Notes under the pieces: generated by a model | What the model saw: only the letters and a program-made list of their open reading frames with translations | Told to the model about the DNA's origin: nothing | Database searches by the model: none | Assembly (NCBI GenBank): GCA_963920635.1 | Contig: OY987302.1 | Coordinates: forward strand, 36,865,278-36,929,277 | Direction: 5' to 3' | DNA from: Pseudeuparius sepicola | Taxonomy: Eukaryota; Arthropoda; Insecta; Coleoptera; Anthribidae | Length of the DNA stretch: 64,000 nucleotides | Translations under genes and position numbers: made by a program | Part shown: positions 11,880-21,953 of the stretch, piece by piece | How positions within the stretch are numbered: position 1 is the stretch's first letter | Layout: every line of letters begins with the position of its first letter

Positions 11880-13249
11880 TGTGGTGCCCAACGAGTGTCC
11901 CAAGCAGGAAAGTCTTTAATTCATATTTCTACGATATCCCAGTAGAGGCCCTAGGCAAAATTATAAAAATATCACACTTATACGTGAATCTACTATGGGC
12001 CTGGAAAAAGCCGCGGCCGGCGGTACTCCTTTGAGATGCCGAGAACATGTTACCCTAAGTGCTTTTCAATGTTCGTTTCCTTTGATTCCGATGCCGCCGA
12101 GATCGCAGGTGTTGAGGCCCCTGAATAATATTGGGGAAAATTCGGTATATAAGAAGGCGAGCTGCGAGTCCTAGGGACAGTCTCCATCCAGAAAGCATTT
12201 GCCGCTGAAAGCCCTGCCCGAAAGAAGAGGGCAGGCGGCAGCCCCTGTGGCTAGCCAGCCGCAGGCTGTAGAAGTACCTAACGAAGAAAACCAAGAAAGA
12301 AGTATTTTCCTAAGCACCGCAGTAAGTTTGGACTGACCCAAAAAGTAAGATATTTTTGTTTTAATTCCTTTGTGTCTGAATTGCCTTTTTATTTTTGAAT
12401 TTTGAATTATTTTGGAAACTTAGAGAAATTGAATTTATTGTGCATTTTTAATTAATTAAAAATAATTTGATAACTGTTGTGAACCATATTATGATTTTTG
12501 GGAATTTATTTTGAACCATATTATTTCACTGTAGATGTTAGAGTTTTTATTTTATTCAAGCAGAAATAATTTTATAACTTTTATTGGGAAATTTGAAAGG
12601 GAATTGGGAAACTATTTAGAGTCAAATAGTTTGCCGTTGAATCTTGTTTTTAATTCAACTAGTTTATGTCAGAATTTTCGAGTAAGTTGAATTACATTCT
12701 TATACAAACTTGTACTGGAAATTAAGCAAAGCTATACAGAGTCAAGTAATTTTATTCTATTTAGGAAATCAAGTAATTTTATTCTCTTTAGGGAATCAAG
12801 TATTTTATTCTATTTGGGAAGCTTTTGCAATTTTTGTATTTTAATCTGAAGGTTTGTCATTTTATGCCATAGTTTATGTATTTGTGCCATTTTGTCATAT
12901 TGTCTTGTGTCTTATTTTAAATTCTATTTTTATTAGTGTACCTTTTGAAACGTTGGGATTTGTTACTTAGAAAAGGGTCATATTTCAGATATCTTGAGTG
13001 TAGCATTGTGCGAACTTATAGATCTTTAATTTCATTCAATAATAATTATTGCACAGGTTTTAAACTTCCTCTTAAACTGTATTTTGTTAACTCAATGTAC
13101 GGTATCGTCTTTAATTTTAATATACATATTAAACTATCCCTGTGTTTCCGTCATACACCCTTAGGCCCACACTAAAAGAAAGTATATTGTGGCTCACCCT
13201 ATATAAAACGGCTCGCCAACTACCACCAACAAGGGCTGAGATCTCCACA
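11880..13249 (+). repeat. 3' LTR (1,370 bp)
   Basis: Direct repeat of 5238-6599. It ends CTCCACA and is followed by the CCAC target duplication, after which host env-like sequence resumes. Confidence 0.93.
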
Positions 13250-13262
13250 CCACCCTGAAGAA

Positions 13263-13345
13263 AATTATATCTCTAGTATCATACTCTGGGGTACTTCTAG
13301 TTTGGAGTATTGTGAGGGTGAGAATTATTATTATTATTATTATAT
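13263..13345 (+). repeat. Short ATT-tailed insertion in the env relic
   Basis: CTCTAGTATCATACTCTGGG leads on to a GTATTGTGAGGGTGAGAATT core and an (ATT)n tail, related to the minus-strand copy at 1089-1131. ATTATAT occurs at both edges and may be a target duplication. It looks like a strongly 5'-truncated non-LTR tail. Confidence 0.45.
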
Positions 13346-13349
13346 ACAA

Positions 13350-13914
13350 GGGCAAGAAAAGAATTAATTGTCAATCGATGAACATTCAACCACCATTTCA
13401 AGCTATAGAGAAGATTGGAAATGAATATCTGGTCGTCATCAATACTAACGACATCAAATCAACCCTTACCTGCCAACATTTGGAATTCATGGTGTACAAC
13501 TCATCAAAATACCCAGTAACTGTACGGTCAAAATTAACAATATGGTATTTGACAACATACAACAAACCAATGAAAAAATACAACCCCTACTTCTACAAAT
13601 GGAAAATGGAAACTTACTTCATTAAAAATTCAAAGAACCACCGTCACTGACGCTCAAGCTAAAAGAAATATCCGTAAAGGAACTTTAAAACATTAATTCC
13701 GCCAACCCCATAGTATTGGAAAATATTGAAGGAAAATCGACGTCATGGATTCAATGGATAGTAATTATATTATTCATCCTGATAATTATCAGCTCTTATT
13801 TTGAATTGAAGCTATACAAAAGACTCTATTCACCCAGGCCTCAACCAAGAAGAAAAATTGAACAAGAATTGTCGTCTTCGGTCGTCTACAACCTCTCAGT
13901 CGTCATCTAAAGAA
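13350..13914 (+). pseudogene. Errantivirus-type env relic, C-terminal part with membrane anchor
   Basis: Two reading frames follow one another. The first runs to 13650 (LTCQHLEFMVYNSS, VRSKLTIWYL). The second, at about 13716-13910, holds a hydrophobic segment (WIVIILFILIIISSYFEL) followed by a basic tail (RPQPRRKIE), the layout of an envelope transmembrane anchor and cytoplasmic tail. A polypurine tract and LTR follow immediately, as expected for env at the end of an errantivirus. Stops and frame changes make it non-functional. Confidence 0.7.
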
Positions 13915-13920
13915 GGGAGG
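13908..13920 (+). other. Polypurine tract of the errantivirus-like element
   Basis: TAAAGAAGGGAGG lies directly before the AGTTATTTGT start of the next LTR. Confidence 0.6.
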
Positions 13921-14585
13921 AGTTATTTGTATAAAAAATACACAATCATCTATAAAATTGCATACTCAAAAATGTTTTATTTGGCAAGAAAGTAATAATA
14001 CGGGATCACCCGTCCATGAACCAACTGCGCGCGGCGTTGCTTGACTTTGACGATCGCTATACCTAGGTCAAGTATTCGAACAGAAAAACCAAACTGCTGC
14101 TTGTTGTGCAGCCTCCATAACAAATCTATTGATATTCAAACCTACTAAAATATGTATACTGAAGGATTGTGCTGCTATAGGTAACAATTGCGCAATGTGT
14201 ACGAAAAGTTAAATGGGCCTTTATTGGCCGGGTTTTGAATTTTTGGTCACTTTTGACGGGCAATGTCTCCGCGTCTGACGTTTGATGTTTAAATCTCGCC
14301 AAGGCCTACTTATTGAAAAAATCGTACAATAATGGGCTACTTCAGTGCCTATTTCTGAGCTTTTAATGACGATTTTGGGACACTTCACTGCGGATTTCAA
14401 GAAACATTTATTTTAAAACGTAAACATTACTTAAGGTTTATTTAAAAATAATAACCCCCTCCCAACTTTACATTCTGGTTACCAAACTGCCAGTCGCGAC
14501 GCACCTTATTAAGTCTCTCGCTGTTGTCTTGCCTGTTTCTAAAAATAAAGAATATTTTTAAAAACACTTTATATTTAAGTTACAT
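13921..14585 (+). repeat. 3' LTR of the errantivirus-like element
   Basis: It starts AGTTATTTGT right after the polypurine tract, like gypsy-group LTRs that begin AGT. Near the end it carries CTCTCGCTGTTGTCTTGCC and AATAAA at 14544-14549, then TTTAAGTTACAT. The 3' boundary is estimated from this end motif, because the 5' LTR is not in the window. Confidence 0.55.
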
Positions 14586-16690
14586 ATGGGGTTCAAGCAG
14601 GCGCGGTCATATCCATTTGCGAAGGGGGGGGGGCATACCTGGATATGTACTCCTTTAGGCCTTATAGTACCTACTATAACAATAAAACTTCAATGAGGCG
14701 ATATCACAAAGAAATATATAATATTCCTCACAAAAATAACAAAAATAAAAAAATATATTTTTAAATAAAAATTATGTAAACAAAATTTTTTGCATGTGCG
14801 TTGGTTATATACAGTGTATACACAGATTGAGTTCACATAAGGTGTAAATAACAAATTTTCGAGTTGAAATTTGAGCTTCTGGGGATAATTTTCCACATCA
14901 GTAAAGTGCCCTTTTTGTATGTTTTAAAGCAAAATGTTATTAAGGAAACTTGTTCAGAATGAAAAGCGAAATTTCGAAAGTCTAGGTCTAAGATTACTTT
15001 TCCAGGGCTGTACCATTTTTTTATTAAAACATATGATGGTTGACTCCCGCCTCTCCGGCACTGGTGGAAGTAGACAAGAGAATTATTTTTAATTTACAGC
15101 ATTTAATGTGTGTCTAAACTCTACCCATTTTGTTTGCCTTAGCTGTCTTAAAGGAAAATTTAAAAAAAATAATTTGACGGCATGTACAATGAAAACCGTT
15201 AGGATTTCGATACAGGTTTATAAGAAAAAATCTACTTATTTTTAACATTTTCTATCGATTCTGGAAGTTATGCATGTAAAAGTTGTACCACACTGTATAG
15301 AGCCCGCGTTTTTTAAGTTTAAGGGAGACATTTGGATTCTGAAGAAATAAACGTATTTCTTTTTAATTTTTTTTACACATTCCTGACACCATAAGGCTTA
15401 TTAGACTAATAATTTTAAAATTTTATAGGGATTTATTGAGATTTATAGCGATTTTACGCAGTGACCGAAGTTACCCCAAAAATATGGATGGCTTCAGACA
15501 GCAAAAAATAAAAATATATAACTATAGCAGCATAAAAATCATGGCAAAAATGTTTAACTTAATAGTAGGGAAGTCAATTTTATCTTCTGCAACTCCATTT
15601 CTGAACACTTTTGCTCTAAATATAATGGTTAGAGGGTACGAGATAATCAGGCTTATAAAACGGTTAGGGATAAGAAAAAATGAATAGATCCTATTCTGTA
15701 TCAAACCATTATCGAGATATAAGCGAAAAAACAAAAACAGAGACAAATTTTGGGAACTGGGAACCCCTGAAGTTAGCGCCCGTCGTAGATCCGGAGATTT
15801 TTGGTATATTCATTTCCACATACCTTTGAACACAGCCCAAAAATAAAAAAAAGTGCGCACAAAAGTCTATCTACAACCCATTTCTTTACTGGGATAATTT
15901 TCGAATAAAAAATGCTTGTCTCCATTGTTTTTACTTTTGCCAAAAAAACAAGCAGTTTTTTCCAGTATTTCATTGTTTGCAGAATGACAAAGTGCGCATA
16001 GACATAGGGGCCATTTTTGTCAATTTAGGCCCAGAATAATGGCCACAAGTTTTAAGTATAATTGGGCCCAACCACAACAGTATAGGTCTGAAAGACGCAA
16101 GTGCCTTTTATGTGTTCAACAATGCTATTTTCTCTAAAAAAATCGCATAATGACAAATTTGTTTTGTGGCACTTGTGCCTTTCACTAAAAATGAAAATTT
16201 ACCACTTTTTAATAGCTCTGTTAAATATAATGTTTTCCGATAAAAACATTCTGTATATTTTGTTTCTCAGCTAATCTGTCTGGTAACTTCCAAAACAGCT
16301 ATAATAATTTATATAAGAAACATCTGGAAGCAAGTAGGACATAATATTTTCAGATAAGAATCGATTTTTGTACCTATAGATATAAGTAAAGTGCATTTTT
16401 TTCAATTGATTATCCTTTACCTGCTATGCCACAAAAATAATCTTATTTTTCTAACTTTTGTTTTTTAAGGATACTAAATTTCAACTGCTTCACCTATTTT
16501 ATTTAATTTAGGCACTTCAGACCCTAATGTTAATTTCAAAATGTTAAAAGGCGTTGATTTTATTTTGTCTACAATTTTTATAGGTTACCAGAAACTATTA
16601 TAGTTACGTCCTCCTGATTCGTTTCTATTCGATAATAGAATAACATTCAGCCTAGATTAATTTTAAGTAGTGTAAATACATATGATGAAA
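14586..16690. other. No gene seen
   Basis: AT-rich sequence with only short unconvincing ORFs (the longest about 83 codons, Ile/Lys/Phe-rich). It includes a run of nine G at about 14625. No repeat family or domain recognised. Confidence 0.55.
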
Positions 16691-16699
16691 AACAAGTAC

Positions 16700-16817
16700 G
16701 GGTTTTTTTTACCTCTAAACTTGATCTTCGGCCTTTCCACTCTATATTATTATATTTGGGTTTTTTTGTGTTTATCCTGTATACTGGAATAAAGTCCTAT
16801 TATTATTATTATATCAC
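16700..16817 (+). repeat. Probable 3' tail of a non-LTR element
   Basis: GTTTATCCTGTATACTGGAA, then TAAAGTCC and (TATTAT)n ending near 16817. The AATAAA followed by a short (TAT)n tail is typical of truncated insect LINE or SINE ends. No coding part is left. Confidence 0.4.
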
Positions 16818-16966
16818 TTTATACCGGCATTTAGCAAGATATACCTTTACGGTACGCCATAATAATATTTAATTTTTATTTGCTATTTCGAGTAAGTACT
16901 TATAAATTTTAAAACAAACGACAAATAGTGAGTCGATAAAATCTAGGATATTTTGCATACACTTAC

Positions 16967-17208
16967 GCAATTTTTTCACTAGGTGATCTCCAAGGAACGT
17001 CATCTTCCAATTCGTCCTCACTTTCGTCTACCTCTTCTGCAGCATCCAGAGATATGTTCAAGGTGCTACTAGTAAACATGTCTGGAACTGGTAAGATACT
17101 AGGACGTCGGGAATTTCGTCTCTCACTCAATACTTCTGGGCTTAACAGGAATTGGCTCTCTCCACTTCGAGGCATATCTAGTTGGTTCCCACTAGCGCAC
17201 GAATCTAA
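16967..17208 (-). CDS. Possible internal exon of a host gene, unknown product
   Basis: On the minus strand an open frame from about 17205 encodes a Ser/Pro/Arg-rich stretch (PRSGESQFLLSPEVLSERR, RRPSILPVPDMF) and then an acidic run (DAAEEVDESEDELEDDVP). It ends at a textbook donor, C/GTAAGTG, with the GT at 16965-16966. A weak acceptor (TTAATTTAG) lies about where the frame opens. Composition is less AT-rich than the surroundings. No family recognised; the acidic, proline-containing sequence suggests a disordered linker of a regulatory protein. The flanking exons are not identifiable here, so this is tentative. Confidence 0.35.
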
Positions 17209-17325
17209 ATTAAGTGATTATGTTGAAGATTCTTTAAGGCACTGCCGAGAATCTGTTAAGCCAGTGTTATCTGGGAATATTGCAATATTGCTGAAGCAAA
17301 AATATGGGTGTGGTGTTGTCTAAGA

Positions 17326-17389
17326 GCACACACGCACGCACGCACTCACACGCATATCATCCTTATATATATATATATATATATATATA
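17326..17389. repeat. CA/CG-rich and (TA)n microsatellites
   Basis: ACACACGCACGCACGCACTC is followed by a (TA) run. The ORF crossing it is an artefact. Confidence 0.85.
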
Positions 17390-17399
17390 CCATAGACAC

Positions 17400-18083
17400 T
17401 AGTATAACAATGAATGAAATACTGATTTCTGGATTCAAATTGGAATATATTTGAAATATAATAAAAGTCGCTTGAAAATACCCACGTAAAAGCAGTTTTT
17501 ATAGTTGACATAAAGTTGCCATTTCGAATTTATAGTCACTATTTGACTTTGTAAATCTTCTAATAAAAAACTAAAAACTTTTCATAGATAGGTATATTGC
17601 TATGTCACAGACCAACAAATATTTTGCCCCGTAGCCTTTTAGCGAGTAGGTAGTTGTAAAGAAACAAAAATACATTGCCTGATTTAAATATCCTTTGTGA
17701 CAATTACTTCTGTAAGCTGTAAGACACAGAGCCACAGAAAAGATTTTGGCTTTATGCGTTGGAAAGTTCAGTCTAGGATAAGAGATATTGATAAAAAAAA
17801 CACGAGAGCTTTTCGGTATTACATTATTATTATTAAAATGGCGCAATTGATAGCTCGCAAAAAAGCTTTACAATGAGACCAAATAGTAATACATCGGATT
17901 ACTAGTTTTCGAAAAAAATTTGTTATATGTTCTCAAATTAACTTATTTCAACCACAACTAACTTGCAAATAATATTTACGATCTAAGGTGGTATTGAGTT
18001 TTCCTTAATTTTTTTAATTGCTCAATGATTTTAAGTAATCCAAAACGATTATTATTTGCAAAATATAGATACTCTTAAAAGCG
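17400..18083. other. No gene seen
   Basis: AT-rich, with no recognisable coding, RNA or repeat structure. Confidence 0.5.
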
Positions 18084-18085
18084 TA

Positions 18086-19514
18086 CAGGGTGGGAAAAAT
18101 TGGACAATTTTAAAGGGAAACTCTTATTTTTAACGGAGATAGACGAAAACTGATATTGCTGTCTGAAGCTCATTTGTTATTATAAACTTAATAGCGAAAA
18201 CCGCAAATCGATATCTGTCACCGTTCTTGAGTTACAGGGCGTTTTCGAAAAGTGGCCGTAACATTTTTCTGGTTGAAAATTTTGTGTTTTTGTAAAAACA
18301 TTCATGAAGCACTTTTTTTACGTAGAATCCAATGCTTCTACTACATTTTTTTTCAAGTCAATGGTTTAAGAGTTACCGGTGAACAAAAATATTTTTTAAA
18401 TGGAACACCCTGTATGTTTTTGCATTTTTTAATACAGCAAAAAATTACCATTCCAAAAATATATAACACTTTATGATTTACTTAAGTAGTTATCAATTAC
18501 TAATAGCTTTTATGATTTCATGTGTATAATTGGAGCGCGCCCTTTCAACAAGTAGGCTTTGGACGGTGAGACAATGAAACAACCGTGAAAAAATGTTTAC
18601 TGTTACCTGTCAAATTTTCAGATGAGCTGTTTAGGCAGCGTAAAGATTTTCCTATTTTTGTGTAATTTATAAACTTTATAACATACCTACAATGAAATTT
18701 GAAAGTTATGAAAAATGGGTCTGTTTTATACAATCCGGGAAAAATGCCTATCTCTGTTTAACTAGTACCTTTTCAGCCTATCCTTTTCAAAATGCCCACT
18801 ATTAATCAAATTGTGTCGCAATCTTGCAAAAATGTCCTTGAAAGGATGTCTTCTCTCTGGATACCGCTCGTAGTATAAATTGCTCGTTGCATCTGCATCT
18901 TCCCCGGATTGTATAAAACATACTATCATATCCCATTTTTCATAACTTTCAAATTTCATTGTATGTTATAAAGTTTATAAATTACACAAAAATAGAAAAA
19001 TCTTTACACTGCCTAAACAGCTCAACTGGAAATTTGACAGGTAACAGTAAAAATTTTTTCACGGTTGTTTCATTGTCTCACCGTCCAAAGGCTTGTTGAA
19101 AGGGCGCGCTTCCATTATATACATTTGAAATCATAAAAGCTATATAGTAATTGATAACTACTTAAGTAAATCATTAAGTGTTAAATATTTTTGGAATGGT
19201 AATTTTTTGCTCTATTAAAAAATGCAAAAATATACAAGGTGTTGCATTAAAAAATTTTTTTTTCACCTGTAACTCTTAAACCATCGACTTGAAAAAAAAT
19301 GTAGTAGCAGCATTGGATTCTACGTAAAAAAGTGCTTTAGGAATGTTGTTACAGACACAAAATTTTCAACCCGAAAAACGCCCTGTAACTCAAGAACGGT
19401 GAACGCCATTAAGTTTATCATAAAAAATGATCCTCAGACACCGATATCAGTTTTTGTTTATCTCCGTTAAAAATAGGAGTTTCCCTTTAAAAGTGTCCAA
19501 TTTGGCCCACCCTG
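18086..19514. mobile_element. Fold-back (long inverted repeat) DNA element
   Basis: The left arm (18086 to about 18748) and the right arm (about 18893-19514) are inverted copies of each other over more than 600 bp, with scattered mismatches. Matching landmarks are AGGGTGGG at the ends, TTACAGGGCGTTTTCG inside, TACTTAAGTAGTTATCAATT, and GGATTGTATAAAACA near the loop. The loop is about 145 bp. The ends are CAGGGTGGG...CCCACCCTG flanked by TA on both sides (18084-18085, 19515-19516), which fits a Tc1/mariner-type TA target duplication. A small ORF occupies the loop (18762-18959, minus). The superfamily is inferred from the TA flank only. Confidence 0.88.
18762..18959 (-). CDS. Small helix-turn-helix-like protein (DUF4817-like) in the fold-back loop
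   Basis: 65 codons, starting in the right arm and ending in the loop. The core EKWDMIVCFIQSGEDADATS followed by YYERYPERRHP and FARLRHNLINSG has the spacing of the insect helix-turn-helix family DUF4817, whose members share a Y..RYP.RRHP core and a closing R...L...G segment. Such domains occur at the N-terminus of insect IS630/Tc1-like transposases and as amplified stand-alone ORFs. This one lacks any DDE catalytic domain. It may be a captured DNA-binding domain that helped the element use a transposase in trans. The family match is from memory; that it is expressed is not shown. Confidence 0.6.
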   Translation of the reverse strand: MKFESYEKWDMIVCFIQSGEDADATSNLYYERYPERRHPFKDIFARLRHNLINSGHFEKDRLKRY

Positions 19515-19517
19515 TAC

Positions 19518-20345
19518 AAACATCCCTTTTTGCCAATTATTTCCAAAAATTATCAATTTTGTTGATTAATAACTATTTAGAAATATTGAACTAGCCCTCA
19601 AGCACTCATGCAAGCAATGTAGTTTTTGATTCCACAAATTGGATGCAATTTACAACCATATTTTTCCTGAATCTCCTATACAATGAGGTCGTAAATTATA
19701 TAGTTAGCTTGGTAGGTACATTTAAAAACATTATAATTTGTTCTTCGTAAGGGTTGCCAAATGAAATGTATGTCAAAAGTATTCCAATGAAACCCTTAAT
19801 GATTCAAGATGGAAAATAAATAAAGAAAATCAGGGAGTATAAAAACAACAAAAGCGTCGTACCCACAGTTATTAGGCTTCATCCATTTTAAGCAGCATCA
19901 CGAATTCAAGAGAATTTGTCAACTAAAGTTATAAACATGCTTAATTTAAAAATTTGGTAGCACAGTTATAATTTTAAAACAGCGTCTTTCTCTTTGTCCT
20001 TTCTGTATGACAGAGAGATATAACAAAAGCATTCAAAAGTATTTATAGATATCGCCTAAATTATTAGTCTTAAATCTATATTTCGATGTAGTAACTAGAC
20101 CACTACCTTCAATTTTTCTAAAATTGTAGCTGTATAGTAGAGGCGGTTAATCAACTCATTACGCAAATTGTAAAGGAGAGTGAAATTTGGTAAAATGATC
20201 TTGGGCATATTTTAAGCAATCTGAGGAACCTTCAGGATCCAGTATGGCAGCCCACAACAAAAAACATATAAAATTCAAACGATAAATACATATGAGATTT
20301 TAAGGATATTGGAACCGATTTAGAGTAAATTTGTGTTAAAATGCT
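19518..20345. other. No gene seen
   Basis: AT-rich spacer between the fold-back element and the first (TAA)n tract at about 20356-20388. Confidence 0.5.
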
Positions 20346-20352
20346 TTGTCAT

Positions 20353-20355
<3 letters not shown>

Positions 20356-20387
<32 letters not shown>

Positions 20388-20635
20388 TAGATAGTCTTTA
20401 CAGGTCCATGCAGAAAGCGGTACTACTTGCGACAGCCCGAACCGTCAGGAAATTCATGGGGAATGCAGGATCGTCCAAGAACATCAATGTCACCTAGGGC
20501 CCGATAACATGGCAAGGGTCTCGTCCGAGCCAGATCCTTTTGGTATCCGGGATGCCCGGGATCTGAGTGAATGTTCCCCGTAGAGGGAGTGCGAATGCCT
20601 TTTGGCTAAGTCGATAATAATAATAATAATAATAA
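20356..20635 (+). mobile_element. R4/Dong-like 3' end fragment between two (TAA)n tracts
   Basis: After a (TAA)n tract, the last about 100 coding bases (SMQKAVLLATARTVRKFMG) and the 3' UTR of the Dong-like element are present, ending TTTTGGCTAAGTCGATAA in a second (TAA)n tract. The sequence matches the end of the copy at 30775-32119, including the variants AAGAACATC and CACCTAGGGCC. It is a strongly 5'-truncated copy or a duplicated end. Confidence 0.85.
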
Positions 20636-20639
20636 ATAC

Positions 20640-21050
20640 GCAGGGGGGATCTGACTTGTGAGAGAGGCAGATCCACGGGTGTGACAATCCCGCGCTCCCC
20701 AGTTACGCAGGGATGGGTCTGGCCTGTGAGAGGGGCAGATTCACGGGTGTAACGATCCCGCGATTCCCAGTTACGCATGGAGAGGCTTGGCCTGTGACAG
20801 GGGCAGACCTACGGGTGTGACAATCCCGCGATATCCAGTTGCGCAGGGAGGGGTCTAGCCGGTGACGGAGGCTGATCCTCGGGTGTGACAATCCCGCGAC
20901 TCCCAGTTACACAGGGATGGGTCTAGCCTGTGAGAGGGTCAGATCCTCGGGTGTAACGATCCCGTGTTTCCCAGTTAACGCAAGGAGGGGTTTGGCCGGT
21001 GACAGGGGCAGATCCTCGGGAGTAACGATCCCGCGTTATCCTAGTTGACC
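20640..21050 (+). repeat. 68-bp tandem repeats in the 5' UTR, about six units (copy 1)
   Basis: The landmark CCCAGTTACGCA recurs at 20698, 20766, 20834, 20902 and 20970 with a strict 68-bp period. Each unit contains GGTGTGACAATCCCGCG or GGTGTAACGATCCCG. Such monomer arrays in other LINEs carry promoter activity; here that is inference. Confidence 0.9.
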
Positions 21051-21148
21051 CGTATGGGTAGCGGGTTAGAATACTCCTATCATGGCTCCGCGAGTCGTAA
21101 AAGGCGACCGAGGGCCGTCACTCCCACGTTACGGGAGAAACCCATGGA

Positions 21149-21946
21149 ATGGAGATTAATAGGAGTATTGTCATAGGGCCGCTGCCTGGGGATCGCCAGG
21201 GCATGTCTGGAGCCGGCGCTGGGCATGACAGCGAGCGGGACGTCGGTGACAGGGCGCTGATGAGGCGGGCCCCTGTTGCACAAACAGCTACAGCCCAACA
21301 ACACGAACATCTACAACATGGGAGCCAAACGAGAACTAGGGTTCCACCCACCGAAGGTGCTGCGCGGGAACTTCAGCCAGCGTTCACTGAGGCGGGATTA
21401 CAACGACGACGCATGAAATGGACTGGGTCCATGAATGAATCGATAATGCGTATTTTTTACAGGGTGACAAACTTAGGACAAGAGATGATCGGCTACCGAC
21501 AACAACTGCATGCCGAGTTCTGCAGGGAGTTTCCACACATGCAAGTGTCTGAACAAAGAGTGTCAGATCAGTATCGAACTATTCTAAGAAATAACCGAAT
21601 TCCAGAAACGCGACTCAACGCTATAAAACGGGAAGTTGAGCTAGAGATCCATGGCGAACACATAGACATAGACAACAACAATGGGGAAATTCAAGTGCCT
21701 GGACCACAACAAGAAGCCCGAACGACAGAGCGAACAACTGACAATCGGGAAATTCAAGTGCCTGGACCACAACAAGAAGCCGAGACGGCGAGACGAACAA
21801 CTGAGAATCGGGAATCAGTTAACGGAGAACACTTTGAAAGCCTGGACACACAGCTGAGAAGGGCGGTATTGCGATACGAAGGCACAGACCCACTGAGCAG
21901 GCCACCGCTACCAAGATTGAATTCTTCCAGGAACTACCTTAATTAA
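21149..21946 (+). pseudogene. Dong-like ORF, N-terminal half of copy 1 (cut by deletion)
   Basis: The N-terminal region has a low-complexity Ala/Gln/Arg-rich start, then a Myb-like segment (RRRMKWTGSMNESIMRIFYR, EFCREFPHMQVSEQRVSDQY) as found in R4-clade proteins, probably for target DNA contact. A 21-residue unit beginning EIQVPGPQQEA is present twice in tandem at about 21688-21813. The frame ends at 21946 because of the 775-bp deletion. Start at 21149 is the first ATG in frame after the 5' UTR; a nearby ATG at 21144 is in another frame. Confidence 0.85.
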
Positions 21947-21953
21947 TGAAGTC

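Larger units (their letters stand above)
5238..13249 (+). mobile_element. Complete LTR retrotransposon (non-autonomous), nested in the env relic
   Basis: Two long direct repeats bound the element: 5238-6599 and 11880-13249. Both begin TGTGGTGCCC and end CTCCACA, so the termini are TG...CA. A tRNA-type primer-binding site follows the left LTR and a polypurine tract precedes the right one. The 4 bp on each side are identical (CCAC at 5234-5237 and 13250-13253), a target-site duplication. The LTRs differ at only a few dozen positions, so the insertion is fairly young. The 5.3-kb interior has no long ORF, so it must have moved with proteins supplied by another element (LARD-like). Strand is set by the PBS/PPT order. 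Confidence 0.93.

Noticed and set aside
17320..17511. 63-codon minus-strand ORF
   Set aside because: Driven by TA and CA microsatellites.
20490..20891. Overlapping minus-strand ORFs over the 68-bp repeats and 3' UTR (also at 24868-25292 and 31995-32393)
   Set aside because: They repeat because the underlying tandem array repeats; there is no domain and they oppose a clear element on the plus strand.
20640..21050. CRISPR-like array
   Set aside because: The 68-bp units are contiguous, diverged tandem copies without spacers, inside a eukaryotic retrotransposon 5' UTR.
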